NCBI GenBank assembly: GCA_045810625.1
Contig: JBJMVQ010000027.1
Span: forward strand, 62,001-126,000
DNA from: JACQFZ01 sp045810625
GTDB taxonomy: Bacteria > Pseudomonadota > Gammaproteobacteria > Acidiferrobacterales > Sulfurifustaceae
Direction of reading: 5' to 3'
Length of the DNA stretch: 64,000 nt
A model generated the notes under the pieces. It was not told where the DNA came from. It was given only the letters and a program-made list of their open reading frames with translations, and did no database searches. The position numbers and the translations under genes are program-made. Shown here one piece after another: positions 1 through 9,049 of this stretch; positions within the stretch are counted from its first letter, which is position 1; every line of letters starts with the position of its first letter.

Positions 1-567
1 CCCATCATTCGCGAGTTTCATCTCCCGGCGCAAACCTTCTTCGATATTCTGGAGGCGCTCGCAGGCCCAATCGTGCGACCGCAATTCGCCGCCTACGCCG
101 GGCTCCTCGACTACGGGCGTCGCAGCCGCGGTACCCTGGAGGAGCTCGCAGCACACGTCACCACCGGGACACCGGCACCGAGCGCTATCGCCGCGATCGG
201 AGCTCGCCTCGAGCTGGTAGCGCTGCTCCAGCGCGCCGGCGCCGACGCGCGCCGCGAGCGTTGCTACCTGCCCGAAGAAGATTGCGCTCGCTTCGGCGTC
301 GCAGTTGCCGAACTATCGGCCGTAACGCCCGGCGCGCAGGCGCTGATGCAGTTCGAGGCGGAGCGGTTGGAACGCGAGCTGAGGGAGAATCTGACCGAGG
401 CGGCGGAGCGCCAAGCGCCGCTCGCAATCGCGGCGCGGCTCGCACTCGCTGTGCTGGGGCGAATTCGGACACAACCGAAGGTCGCACTACGTGACGGTGT
501 ATCGATCACACCACTACGCCAACTATGGATCGCCTGGCGTACGGCGCACCGGAGTCGGCGGCGTTAG
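1..567 (+). CDS. Phytoene/squalene synthase family protein, 5'-truncated by window start
   Basis: The reading frame is open from base 1, so this is the C-terminal part (about 188 residues) of a longer protein; a GTG at 73 is only an internal codon. The segment ADARRERCYLPEEDCARFGV matches the conserved region of trans-isoprenyl diphosphate synthases of the phytoene/squalene synthase type (usually DARRGR.YLP.ED). Family members condense two prenyl diphosphates, but divergent members have other roles, including one family linked to respiratory complex I assembly. The aspartate-rich substrate motifs would lie upstream and cannot be checked. It converges on rsd across a 29-base gap. The family call is fairly secure, the substrate unknown. 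Confidence 0.7.
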   Translation, partial: PIIREFHLPAQTFFDILEALAGPIVRPQFAAYAGLLDYGRRSRGTLEELAAHVTTGTPAPSAIAAIGARLELVALLQRAGADARRERCYLPEEDCARFGVAVAELSAVTPGAQALMQFEAERLERELRENLTEAAERQAPLAIAARLALAVLGRIRTQPKVALRDGVSITPLRQLWIAWRTAHRSRRR

Positions 568-596
568 CGGCGCACGTTCGCGCGCGCCGCTCCCGA

Positions 597-1067
597 CTAG
601 CGCAGCATCAGTGCGATCAATTTATCTTCGAGCTCGATTCGCAGGGCTAGCTCTTCGCCAACACGCGACAAATCGGCTTTAAAACCGTCGGTCATCTCGA
701 ACTTGTCGCCGCTGTCGTACTTGTCGTTGAAATCGAGAGCCGTCGTGGTGGTGTCGGCGATCCGGGGATAAAGCTCTTGCGCGAGCTTCGCAATATCGCG
801 TCGCCGCTCGGTGCCGTTGACGACGCGCTCGTACAAGCTGAAGTGACCGGCGGCAATGTAATCGACCAGTAACTGGCAGAATTCCTGCAAAAGCTGTTGG
901 GCGGGTTCGCGCTGGCCATTCTCGAAAGAATCGAAACCGGCCAGACGCCAGTAGAGGGCGAGTACTTCCGTGCGCTCGGCGACCATCTTGGCGATCGCGT
1001 TGCGCGTACCACTGCGTCGTTCGTTGATCGCGGTCTGTTCGTCGTTCGCCTTCTGTGTTGTTTTCAT
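597..1067 (-). CDS. rsd: Rsd/AlgQ family anti-sigma-70 regulator
   Basis: At 156 residues it matches the usual length of Rsd/AlgQ (about 160). Family signatures are visible: TEVLALYWRLAGF near residue 35 and LLQEFCQLLVDYIAAGHFSLYE in mid-protein, the conserved helical core that binds the sigma-70 region 4. Rsd sequesters the housekeeping sigma factor when growth slows; AlgQ homologues regulate virulence and alginate genes. The ATG at 1067 is preceded by a strong AGGAGGTGG ribosome site. It lies 78 bases downstream of ffh on the same strand. The family is mainly gammaproteobacterial, which helps place the organism. Confidence 0.88.
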   Translation of the reverse strand: MKTTQKANDEQTAINERRSGTRNAIAKMVAERTEVLALYWRLAGFDSFENGQREPAQQLLQEFCQLLVDYIAAGHFSLYERVVNGTERRRDIAKLAQELYPRIADTTTTALDFNDKYDSGDKFEMTDGFKADLSRVGEELALRIELEDKLIALMLR

Positions 1068-1145
1068 TGTTTAGTCCACCTCCTCTGGACCGGCAGACTA
1101 TACGCTTATTATTCCCGAGGAATCAACGCCTTTCGGCAACGCGCA

Positions 1146-2501
1146 TTACGGCAACCCGGGCATCCGCCCACGCATACCGGCGAGTAGGCGCTGCAGGCCC
1201 CCGCCTTTCTTGAGCTGCTTCATCATGCGCTCCATCTGGATGAACTGCTTTAGCAGGCGGTTCACGTCCTGCACTTCCGTACCGGAGCCGCTCGCGATAC
1301 GGCGCTTACGCGAGCCACGAATCATATCCGGCGTCCGCCGCTCCTGGGGCGTCATGGAATTGATGATTGCGATGAGGCGCTTCACTTGCGTGTCGTCCGC
1401 TTGCGCGCGCGCGGCGGCAGGCAGCTGATCGGCACCAGGGAGTTTTTCGAGCACGTTCGCGAGACCCCCCATCTTCTGCATCTGCATCAGCTGGTCGCGA
1501 AAGTCTTCGAGATCGAGGCCTTTACCCTTCTTGAGCTTTTGCGTGAGCTGCTCGGCCTTCGCGCGGTCGACGGTACGGCTCGCCTCTTCGACCAACGTCA
1601 GCACGTCGCCCATGCCGAGTATGCGCGACGCAATGCGCTCCGGGTGAAACGGCTCGAGCGCGTCGGTCGCCTCGCCGACACCGAGGAATTTGATCGGCTT
1701 GCCCGTTACGTGGCGGACCGAGAGCGCGGCGCCGCCGCGCGCGTCGCCGTCGGCTTTCGTAAGGATCACCCCCGTCAGCGGAACCGCCGCGTTGAACGCC
1801 TGCGCGGCGTTGACCGCATCCTGTCCCGCCATGCTGTCGACGACGAAAAGCGTCTCGATCGGATGAATCGCCGCGTGCAATGCCTGAATCTCCTGCATCA
1901 TCTCCGCGTCCACGTGCAGCCGGCCCGCGGTGTCGATCAGCGCGACGTCGATGACGCGGCGGCGCGCGGCGTCGATCGCGCCCTGCGCGATCGCTGCCGG
2001 CGCTTCTCCAGGATGGCTATCGAAGAACTCGACGCCGACGGTCTGCGCGAGCTTGCGCAGCTGATCGATCGCCGCCGGCCGGTAGACGTCGGCGCTCGCG
2101 AGCAGGACCGACTTTCCCTCGCGCTCGTGCAACCAGCGCGCGAGTTTCGCCGCCGTGGTGGTTTTGCCTGCGCCCTGCAGGCCGGCAAGCAGGATGACGG
2201 CGGGCGGTCGCGTGGCCAGGTGCAACGCGTCGTTCGCGGCACCCATGAGCTCGACCAGCTCGTCGTAGACGACTTTGATCAGCGCCTGTCCCGGCGTCAG
2301 GCTCGTCAGCACTTCCTGTCCGGCCGCGCGCTCGCGCATCCGGTCGACGAACATTTTCACGACCGGGACCGCTACGTCGGCTTCGAGCAGCGCAACGCGT
2401 ACCTCGCGCAACGTATCGCGCATATTGTCTTCGGTCAGGCGGCCCTGGCCGCGCAAACGCTTGAAGGTTTGCTGCAGCCGCTCGCTCAAATTGTCGAACA
2501 T
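1146..2501 (-). CDS. ffh: Signal recognition particle GTPase Ffh (SRP54)
   Basis: Ffh binds signal sequences and the 4.5S RNA and delivers ribosomes to FtsY at the membrane. The 451-residue length is typical. An N-terminal four-helix domain (1-90) is followed by the GTPase: G1 GLQGAGKTTTAAKLA near residue 107, G3 DTAGRL near 190, G4 TKADGDARGG near 250. The C-terminal M domain shows MQMQKMGGL, the RNA-binding GSRKRRIASGSG and methionine-rich MERMMKQL. AGGA lies just upstream of the ATG. The gene is divergent from the ypjD-like gene, with about 100 bases between them, an arrangement common in beta- and gammaproteobacteria. Confidence 0.97.
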   Translation of the reverse strand: MFDNLSERLQQTFKRLRGQGRLTEDNMRDTLREVRVALLEADVAVPVVKMFVDRMRERAAGQEVLTSLTPGQALIKVVYDELVELMGAANDALHLATRPPAVILLAGLQGAGKTTTAAKLARWLHEREGKSVLLASADVYRPAAIDQLRKLAQTVGVEFFDSHPGEAPAAIAQGAIDAARRRVIDVALIDTAGRLHVDAEMMQEIQALHAAIHPIETLFVVDSMAGQDAVNAAQAFNAAVPLTGVILTKADGDARGGAALSVRHVTGKPIKFLGVGEATDALEPFHPERIASRILGMGDVLTLVEEASRTVDRAKAEQLTQKLKKGKGLDLEDFRDQLMQMQKMGGLANVLEKLPGADQLPAAARAQADDTQVKRLIAIINSMTPQERRTPDMIRGSRKRRIASGSGTEVQDVNRLLKQFIQMERMMKQLKKGGGLQRLLAGMRGRMPGLP

Positions 2502-2605
2502 GATTCCTCGCTATTCCTCGATAGTCGGCGCTCGCCGCGCGGCAGGACGTCGGCCGGAAGATACTTCAAAGCCGCGACGAGCTGTGCCATCATGCCGGCG
2601 CTATT

Positions 2606-3418
2606 ATGACGAATTGGCTCGCGAATTTCTTAGTCCTCGCGCTATACCTCGCGCTCGCCGCTGTGTCGGCGATGCGGCTGCGCCGCGGCCAAACCGCCGG
2701 CGGAGCCGCGAAGAGCGCGCTGCTCGGCGTCGGCCTGATCGCCGTCCTGCTGCACGCTTTCGTTCTGTACGGAGGCCCGCAAAGCGGCGCGGGCATCAAC
2801 CTCTCACTCACCGCGGCGGCCGCGCTCGTCGCGTGGGTGGTCGTGTGCCTCTACCTGCTCGTGTCACTATGGCGACCGATCGACAATCTCGGCGTAATTG
2901 TGCTGCCGCTCGCCGCTGCCGCCGTGCTGCTCGAATGGGTGCATCCGTCCGAGCTCACGGTCCCGTTCACGTCGCGCGCCCAAGCGATTCATATCGTCGT
3001 GGCCCTCGTGGCGTACAGCCTGCTCGCGCTGGCCGCCATCCAAAGCGTCATGCTGCTGCTGCAGGAGAACAAGTTGCGGCACAAACAGCCCGGCGGAATT
3101 TTGCGCGCGCTGCCGTCAATGCAGACAACGGAAGAAACGATGTTTCAGATGATCGGTCTCGGCTTCGCGCTCCTGACCGTGACGCTCGTCAGCGGCGTGT
3201 TCTTTTCCGAGCGCGTGTTCGGCACGCCGTTCAAGTTCACGCATCATATCGTGCTTGCCGCCCTCGGTTGGATCGTGTACGCATGGCTGCTCGTCGGCCG
3301 CTGGCGCTTCGGCTGGCGCGGCAAAACCGCGGTGCGCTGGACCTTGAGCGGCTTCGGACTGCTCGTGCTGGGCTACTTCGGCACCAAATTCGTCCTCGAA
3401 ATCATTCTCCAGCGTTGA
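2606..3418 (+). CDS. ypjD: CcsA-like inner membrane protein (YpjD family)
   Basis: A 270-residue polytopic membrane protein with about eight hydrophobic segments and the cytochrome c assembly (CcmC/CcsA-like) fold. Histidine-containing loops such as KFTHHIVLAALGW near residue 215 fit the haem-handling family. The E. coli homologue YpjD lies beside ffh and the CorB-like yfjD, as here. Its exact function is not established; a role in cytochrome or membrane-protein assembly is assumed from the fold. The first ATG is used, in the ffh divergent promoter region. The downstream CorB-like gene starts 73 bases later and may share its transcript. Confidence 0.85.
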   Translation: MTNWLANFLVLALYLALAAVSAMRLRRGQTAGGAAKSALLGVGLIAVLLHAFVLYGGPQSGAGINLSLTAAAALVAWVVVCLYLLVSLWRPIDNLGVIVLPLAAAAVLLEWVHPSELTVPFTSRAQAIHIVVALVAYSLLALAAIQSVMLLLQENKLRHKQPGGILRALPSMQTTEETMFQMIGLGFALLTVTLVSGVFFSERVFGTPFKFTHHIVLAALGWIVYAWLLVGRWRFGWRGKTAVRWTLSGFGLLVLGYFGTKFVLEIILQR

Positions 3419-3491
3419 CGCCACGCCCCGGTACGAACAGGGGCATCGCGGGTGCTAAAATCCCGCTCGTCCCAATCGAGATCACATCGGC

Positions 3492-4802
3492 TTGAGTAGC
3501 GTTCCGATCGGCGCGCTTATCGGCGCGCTGATATTTCTGGTCCTCCTCTCCGCCTTCTTCTCCGCGGCGGAGATCGCGATGGTAAGTCTCAATCGCCATC
3601 GGCTGAATCTGCTCGCGAGCTCCGGGCGGCGTGGCGCGCGGCTGGCGCAGCGCCTGCTCGCGCGGCCGGACCGGATGATCGGCGTCATTCTCCTCGGCAG
3701 CAATGCGGTCAACGCGCTGTTCTCAGCGCTCACGACCGTCACCGTTATTCGTCTTCTCGGCGAGGAGAAAAACGCGATCGGCATCGCCACGGTAGTCATC
3801 ACACTGGTGGTGCTGATCCTGACCGATCTCGCGCCGAAAACGTTCGCGGCGCTATATCCCGAGCGCATCGCCTTTCCGAGCGCGTACGTGCTGCGCCCGA
3901 TGCTCTGGCTCATTTACCCGGTCGTGTGGGTAATCAACGCTATTGCGAACGGATTGCTGCGCTTGCTCGGCGTGCGCGTCGGCGCACGCCGCGCCGAGAA
4001 CGTGAGCCCGGAAGAGTTGAAGGCGGTGATCATGGAAGCGGGCGTACTGATTCCCGAATCGCATCAGGACATGCTGCTCGCCGTCCTCGATCTGGAAAAA
4101 GTCACGGTCGAAGACGTGATGGTGCCGCGCAACCGCATCGCCGGCGTCGACGTCGACGCCGAGTGGGACGAAGTCGTCAGCGAGCTGACGACCAGCGCGT
4201 ACACGCGCCTTCCGGCGTACCGCGGCAGTCTCGACAACATCGTCGGTATCATTCACGCGCGGCGCGTGCTCAACCTGCTGCACGAGGGCAAACTCGACCG
4301 CGACTCGCTGGCCGAATCGATCCTCGAGCCTTACTACATCCCTGCCGGCACTTCCCTCACCACGCAACTGCTCAACTTCAAGCGGGTCAAGGGCCGCATG
4401 GGCCTCGTCGTCGACGAATATGGCGATCTGCTCGGGCTCGTTACGCTCGATGAAATTCTCGAAGAGATCGTCGGCGATTTCACCACGCGCGCGCTCGGCC
4501 GCCTCGGTGACGACGTGCAGCCACAGGAGGACGGAAGCTTTCTCGTGCGCGGCACGATGACGTTGCGCGATCTGAACCGCCGCCTCGGCTGGGAGCTGCC
4601 GACGGCGGAATCGCGGACCGTCAACGGACTCATTCTCGAACGGCTGGAAGATATCCCGGAGCCGGGCACGAGCCTGCGCCTGGACGACTACATGATCGAG
4701 ATCGTCCGCACGCGCGGCACCGCGGTTGATGTCGCGCGCATCCGACCGCTGGCCGCTACCACCGAAACGCCAACGCCTTCCGAACGACCACCCCAGACGT
4801 GA
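3492..4802 (+). CDS. CNNM/CorB-family transporter with CBS pair and CorC/HlyC domain
   Basis: 436 residues: an N-terminal DUF21/CNNM membrane domain (about 1-190, LSAFFSAAEIAMVSLNRHR), a CBS-domain pair (about 200-330, DVMVPRNRIAGVD and VVDEYGDLLGLVTLDEILEEIVGDF) and a CorC/HlyC domain at the C terminus. CorB/CNNM proteins mediate or regulate magnesium efflux; many are labelled hemolysin-related without evidence of hemolysis. The frame opens after a TAA at 3456 and the first usable start is TTG at 3492, so an uncommon start codon is the best choice. It follows the ypjD-like gene and converges on sod. Confidence 0.9.
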   Translation: MSSVPIGALIGALIFLVLLSAFFSAAEIAMVSLNRHRLNLLASSGRRGARLAQRLLARPDRMIGVILLGSNAVNALFSALTTVTVIRLLGEEKNAIGIATVVITLVVLILTDLAPKTFAALYPERIAFPSAYVLRPMLWLIYPVVWVINAIANGLLRLLGVRVGARRAENVSPEELKAVIMEAGVLIPESHQDMLLAVLDLEKVTVEDVMVPRNRIAGVDVDAEWDEVVSELTTSAYTRLPAYRGSLDNIVGIIHARRVLNLLHEGKLDRDSLAESILEPYYIPAGTSLTTQLLNFKRVKGRMGLVVDEYGDLLGLVTLDEILEEIVGDFTTRALGRLGDDVQPQEDGSFLVRGTMTLRDLNRRLGWELPTAESRTVNGLILERLEDIPEPGTSLRLDDYMIEIVRTRGTAVDVARIRPLAATTETPTPSERPPQT

Positions 4803-4823
4803 GCGCGATGCTGCGCGCCCCGC

Positions 4824-5468
4824 TCACGCGCGCCCGATCGGCTGAGCGATGTGCGAGAGCCCGAGGCTTACCTGGCACGACGCGAGGTAGCGTGTGCCGA
4901 CGTCGTCCCAGTTCCACAAATTCCACACCGCTTCGAAGAACTTGGCCTTCTCGTTGCGGTACTGCAGATAGTACGCGTGCTCCCACGCGTCCAGCACCAT
5001 CAGCGGAAGACTGCCTTGCGCTGTCTCCGACTGGTGATCGTGAATCTGCACGACGATCAGCCGCGCGCTGGCCGGATCCCACGCCAACGCCGCCCAGCCG
5101 GACCCCATGATCGTCGCGGCAGCGCGTGTCATCTGATTCTTGAAGCCGTCGAACGAGCCGAAATCGGCGTCGATTTGCTGGGCTAGCTGGCCGATCGGCC
5201 GATCCCCGCCTTCCGGACTCAAGTTCTGCCAGAACAGCGAATGCAGAATGTGGCCGGATACATTGAACGCGAGTGCGCGCTCTAACGCCGCGATCCGGGC
5301 GAAGTCGTTCGTCGCGCGCGCTTCTTCCAGCGCCTGCAGCGCCTGATTGGCACCGTTCACGTACGTACGATGATGCTTGTCGTGATGTAGCTGCATGATC
5401 TCGCCCGAGATGTGCGGCTCGAGCGCGGAATAGTCGTACGGCAGATCGGGCAATACGTATTCGTTCAC
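4824..5468 (-). CDS. sod: Superoxide dismutase, Fe/Mn family
   Basis: Dismutates superoxide to oxygen and peroxide in the cytoplasm. The four metal ligands are visible: His in LHHDKHH (about residue 26), His in HILHSLFWQN, and the Asp and His of LDAWEHAYYLQYRNEK. The SPEGGDRP segment is typical of the family. Fe versus Mn cannot be settled by eye. I start at GTG 5468 (214 residues, beginning NEYVLPDLPYDY) because AAGGAGCG sits 7 bases upstream and this matches the usual N terminus; the frame stays open to an ATG at 5501, which would add 11 residues. Confidence 0.93.
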   Translation of the reverse strand: MNEYVLPDLPYDYSALEPHISGEIMQLHHDKHHRTYVNGANQALQALEEARATNDFARIAALERALAFNVSGHILHSLFWQNLSPEGGDRPIGQLAQQIDADFGSFDGFKNQMTRAAATIMGSGWAALAWDPASARLIVVQIHDHQSETAQGSLPLMVLDAWEHAYYLQYRNEKAKFFEAVWNLWNWDDVGTRYLASCQVSLGLSHIAQPIGRA

Positions 5469-5595
5469 GGTAAACGCTCCTTTTTCGAAAACAAACTCCA
5501 ACGCCGTCCCGAGAGCGACGCTTCCGATCAGCCGATGCTAGTCAAGCGCTTCAACGCGCACAATCAGGTATCGACCGGCAGACAAGTGTTGCGCG

Positions 5596-6246
5596 TCAGC
5601 CGTTCTTCCAGTGCGGTGGATACGTTTTCGCGAAATAAGGGAGGTTTTCCACGCGGCGCATCCATGCGGAAAGCTTCGGACCGAGCGCGCAGCCAAGATC
5701 GAGATCGCGCATGAAGCGTTCGAGCCGCAAGCTCAACGCCAGGAGCGGATACAACGTGAAGTCCGCGGCACCGGCCGTGGCGGCGAGAAATGCGTCGCCG
5801 ATCGCGCGTTCGAAATAGTCGAGCTCAGCGACTAACGCGGCGCGGCTCGCCTGGATCGTCGTCGCGATCCACTCTTCGCGCGGCTTGAACAGAATTTCCC
5901 CGACGAGCCCCTCCATCGGATGCGCGACGTACTCGTCGGCTTCGCGAATGAGGCGGCGCACGACCGCGCGTTCGCGCGTATCCTCTGGAAACAGCGGCTG
6001 CCCCGAGCGCGGGTAACGCTCCTCGAGATACTCGACGATCGCGGCGGATTCGTAGAGCGCAAAGCCTTCGTCCACGATTACCGGCACGCGGGCGCGCGGA
6101 TTCAGCGCGGTAAATTCCGGCGTTTTCAGATCGCCGGCCGAAAACGAGAGCAAACGCAGCTCGTACGGAATTTGCTTGTGCTCGAGTGCAAGCCAGACAC
6201 GCCATGCGTACGGCGAGCCGGAGGCATAATAGAACGTAACGCTCAT
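5596..6246 (-). CDS. Glutathione S-transferase family protein
   Basis: A 216-residue cytosolic GST: an N-terminal thioredoxin-like domain (1-80) beginning VTFYYASGSPYAWRVWLAL, with the cis-proline motif ARVPVIVD and ESAAIVEYLEERYP at the glutathione site, then an all-helical C-terminal domain. The Ser-Pro-Tyr around residues 11-13 is where the activating Ser/Cys of theta-, zeta- or beta-like classes sits. It lies upstream of sod on the same strand and downstream of a thioesterase and an SDR. The substrate cannot be inferred; detoxification or an isomerase role are both possible. Confidence 0.88.
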   Translation of the reverse strand: MSVTFYYASGSPYAWRVWLALEHKQIPYELRLLSFSAGDLKTPEFTALNPRARVPVIVDEGFALYESAAIVEYLEERYPRSGQPLFPEDTRERAVVRRLIREADEYVAHPMEGLVGEILFKPREEWIATTIQASRAALVAELDYFERAIGDAFLAATAGAADFTLYPLLALSLRLERFMRDLDLGCALGPKLSAWMRRVENLPYFAKTYPPHWKNG

Positions 6247-6318
6247 GACCGAGAGCCCTCCGATATCGCGATCCGCGGCGCTCCGGTCGGTTCCGGCGCG
6301 CTCACAGAACTGGTCGTG

Positions 6319-6780
6319 TCAGGACTCGACCGTCGCCGGCTCGAGATAGCCCGCATGATCGATGATTTTACCGGGCGCACCTTTTTGCAAAACCGCGCGG
6401 ACATCGTCCGGCACCGGCGTTTTCGCGAGCGTCTTGGCATCTACCATGACGTAAACCGTTTCCGTAATTGCGATGACCGCCGCAGTGCCGGCAATGCGAA
6501 ATTCGGCGACGAACGTAAACGACGTATTTCCCAACTGCTTGGTGTAGACCGACACCTCGAGCACCTGATCGAAGCGCGCCGGTCCTTTCCACTCCGTGGT
6601 CTGCTTCACCAGCTGGTAATCCAGCGGTCCGTTGACCATGATTTCGCGCAGGCCGAGGACGCGCAGATATTCCGTGGCAGCGAGGTCGACGTAATCGCCG
6701 TAACGTGCGTTGAAAACGACTTTCTGCGCGTCGCACTCGCCGTAGCGTACGCGCAAGTAATAACGAAAAGGTTTGGTCAT
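6319..6780 (-). CDS. Acyl-CoA thioesterase, 4HBT hotdog family (YbgC-like)
   Basis: A 153-residue single hotdog domain with the 4-hydroxybenzoyl-CoA thioesterase pattern YGECDAQKVVFNARYGDYVDLA at residues 14-35, where the Asp near residue 17 is the expected catalytic carboxylate. Such proteins hydrolyse short- or branched-chain acyl-CoAs. The gene starts 25 bases after the SDR stop and ends 72 bases before the GST, suggesting one minus-strand transcript SDR-thioesterase-GST. The substrate is unknown. Confidence 0.85.
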   Translation of the reverse strand: MTKPFRYYLRVRYGECDAQKVVFNARYGDYVDLAATEYLRVLGLREIMVNGPLDYQLVKQTTEWKGPARFDQVLEVSVYTKQLGNTSFTFVAEFRIAGTAAVIAITETVYVMVDAKTLAKTPVPDDVRAVLQKGAPGKIIDHAGYLEPATVES

Positions 6781-6805
6781 GCGTGTCGGCCGCCTCGATT
6801 CGCTA

Positions 6806-7537
6806 TCAGCCGCGGCCGAGCATCGGCATGCTGATCGGCAGCACGATCGCCTCGTAGAGATTGAGGTCCGCCGGCAACGTCACCATGCAGAGCGCGATAC
6901 GCGCGAGGTCCTCGGCCGACATCGCGCCCTCTTTGCGCACGACCTCCTCCCGTCCGCGCCAGAGCGGCGTCAGCACGTTGCCCGGTTGCAGCACCGACGC
7001 CGTAACGCCGTGTTCCCGGCCATCGACCGCGAGCGAGCGCGTCAGTCCTTCGAGCGCGAATTTCGACGTCGTGTACGCGGCCGAGTGTTGGCGCGGAACC
7101 TTGGCCGACACGCTACCGATATTGAGTATGCGCCCACCGCGCTGGCGTTTCATGATCTTGAACGCTTCGCGGCTGCACAGAAACGCGCCCGTTACGTTGC
7201 AATCGATGACGCGGCGCCATTGCTCCAGAGTCAGCTCATCGGTCGGCCGGCCGACGGCGACGCCGGCATTGTTCACCAGAATATCCACCCGGCTGTATGC
7301 GCTCATCGTCTGCTGGAACAGGTTCAACACCTGTTCCTCGACCGTGACATCGGTGGGCACCGCCAGCGCGGCTCCACCGGCGGCTTGAATCTCGCGCGCC
7401 AGCACGTCGAGCTCCTCGCGGTTGCGCGCCGCCAGCACGACCTTCGCGCCCTCACGCGCAAACGTAGTGGCGATTCCGCGCCCGATACCCGCGCTCGCAC
7501 CGGTAACGATCGCGACCCGATCTGACAGTTGCCCCAT
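6806..7537 (-). CDS. SDR-family NAD(P)-dependent oxidoreductase
   Basis: A classical short-chain dehydrogenase of 243 residues: cofactor motif TGASAGIG near residue 12, NNAG near 88, the catalytic Ser in NIGSVS and the Tyr/Lys pair in YTTSKFA near 150. I choose ATG 7537 (MGQLSDRVAIVTG) because AAGGAGA lies 5 bases upstream; the frame extends to 7576 but that adds an atypical N terminus. Substrate unknown. Leads the presumed SDR-thioesterase-GST transcript. Confidence 0.9.
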   Translation of the reverse strand: MGQLSDRVAIVTGASAGIGRGIATTFAREGAKVVLAARNREELDVLAREIQAAGGAALAVPTDVTVEEQVLNLFQQTMSAYSRVDILVNNAGVAVGRPTDELTLEQWRRVIDCNVTGAFLCSREAFKIMKRQRGGRILNIGSVSAKVPRQHSAAYTTSKFALEGLTRSLAVDGREHGVTASVLQPGNVLTPLWRGREEVVRKEGAMSAEDLARIALCMVTLPADLNLYEAIVLPISMPMLGRG

Positions 7538-7891
7538 TGGCTCTCCTTGTTTTTCTGCCCCGCGCAGATACGGCACAGAGCGGAATCGTCGAACCGACAG
7601 TTAAATTCGTTTCACCGCAAAGGACGCAAGGGAAAGATTTCAAAGAGCAAGAAAAAGACCGTTGCGTCTTGGCGTCCTATGCGGTGGGACAATCATAAAT
7701 CAGACGCTTCTGAAGAGCATTATCTTCCGGCGGTCGAGCACCGGAGCATCGGGGAGATAGCGGTCGGGTCGACGGTCCTGCGCGACGATGGTTGAGGAAA
7801 CTCGAAATATTAATTTCACCGCAGAGGACTTGGAGGTTCAGTCATTCGGCTTGATTTCCTCTGCGTCCGCTGTGTTCCTCCGCGGTAAACA
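7538..7891. repeat. Non-coding gap with two imperfect inverted CACCGCAGAGGAC repeats
   Basis: No convincing gene lies in this 350-base gap. It holds two inverted pairs of one motif. Pair 1: CACCGCAAAGGACGC at 7613-7627 against GCGTCCTATGCGGTG at 7672-7686 (14 of 15 match). Pair 2: CACCGCAGAGGAC at 7817-7829 against a longer degenerate arm at 7856-7887 (CCTCTGCGTCCGC, CCTCCGCGGTAAA). A related single copy lies at 31445-31472. The motif resembles widely dispersed intergenic repeats I have seen in other bacterial genomes; no function can be assigned. Confidence 0.6.
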
Positions 7892-9049
7892 TTAGTAACC
7901 GACAGGCGCCATCGCGACGCGGTTGCGGCCGCCCTGCTTCGCGGCGTAGAGCGCCGCGTCCGCCTGCTGAAACAGCCATCCCGACGGCGCCGCGCAATCG
8001 GCCGTGCCGGGCAGGCAGGCCACGCCGATACTGACGGTCACGTTGAGCTTCAGCCCGCTGCCCACTGCAAACACATGCTCGGCCACGTTGCGGCAGAGCC
8101 GCTCGGCGATCGCCGCGCCCTGCGTCGGCGTCGTGGTCGGGAAAAGCAGCATGAACTCCTCGCCGCCATATCGCGCGAGCAGATCGGCGCCGCGCAAATC
8201 GCGTCCGAGCACGTTCGCGACTTGCTGCAGCACCTGATCGCCGACCTGATGGCCGTGGCGATCGTTCACCTGTTTGAAGTGATCGATATCGACGAGCATG
8301 TAGGTGAGCGGCTCCCGCCGGCGCATCCAGCGCTCGATCTCTTCACCCAGACGACGTTCGAAGAATCGCCGGTTGGCGACGCCCGTCAGCGGATCGGTGA
8401 GCCCGTACCAGCGCAACCGTTCGTGACTGACGACGTTGTCGAGGCACATTGCCGCTACCGCAGCGAGATGTTCCAGTAGATCGGTCGCGGTGTCAGAGGT
8501 GAAGTGCCGCGCGTCGATACTCCCCTGATTCAATGTACCGATCAATTGACCGCGCAGCAGCAGCGGCGCGAGCGCCACCGAGCCGAGCGCGTGCGGATAT
8601 GCCGGAAACAGCAGTGCCTGCAACTCGGGCGTGCACGGACCGAGCGACGGCCGCGTAACGCCGCCGAAGAGATTGCGCAGCGACTCCTGTGTGATGTTCA
8701 CGAACGATTCGATCACGCTGTCCTGATTCGCGCGCGGCTCGCTGTCGGTCTCGCCGGCGGCGAGCAGCCGCGTCAGCTCGTACTCGGGATCGAAACACGC
8801 GAGTGTGACGCAGTCGACGCTCGCGAACGTGCGTGGCATATCGCTCGCGAGCACGGCCACGAAGTCGCGCAGGCTGTGGGCGCCGATCATGCGAATTTCG
8901 AGGCGCCGGAATCCCGCCCAGATCCGCTCGTTGTCGCGCAGCTGGCGTTTCAGGCGCGCGAGCGCGGCGCGCGTGTCGCCGGCGAACAGTGCCTTCGGAA
9001 AATCCGTGCGGGCGGAGGGCGTCGGCGGGGTTTTGCGATTAACGGGCAT
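7892..9049 (-). CDS. Diguanylate cyclase with N-terminal DUF484/GAF-like sensor
   Basis: 385 residues. Residues about 30-205 form a GAF/DUF484-like sensory region with no membrane segment; the C-terminal GGDEF domain (about 215-380) has the active-site GGEEF in LLARYGGEEFMLLF. An RxxD product-inhibition site (RGAD) lies exactly five residues upstream, so feedback by cyclic di-GMP is expected. It should make c-di-GMP from GTP in the cytoplasm. The start overlaps the end of dsbC by 11 bases, so the two are probably co-transcribed although functionally unrelated. Confidence 0.92.
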   Translation of the reverse strand: MPVNRKTPPTPSARTDFPKALFAGDTRAALARLKRQLRDNERIWAGFRRLEIRMIGAHSLRDFVAVLASDMPRTFASVDCVTLACFDPEYELTRLLAAGETDSEPRANQDSVIESFVNITQESLRNLFGGVTRPSLGPCTPELQALLFPAYPHALGSVALAPLLLRGQLIGTLNQGSIDARHFTSDTATDLLEHLAAVAAMCLDNVVSHERLRWYGLTDPLTGVANRRFFERRLGEEIERWMRRREPLTYMLVDIDHFKQVNDRHGHQVGDQVLQQVANVLGRDLRGADLLARYGGEEFMLLFPTTTPTQGAAIAERLCRNVAEHVFAVGSGLKLNVTVSIGVACLPGTADCAAPSGWLFQQADAALYAAKQGGRNRVAMAPVGY

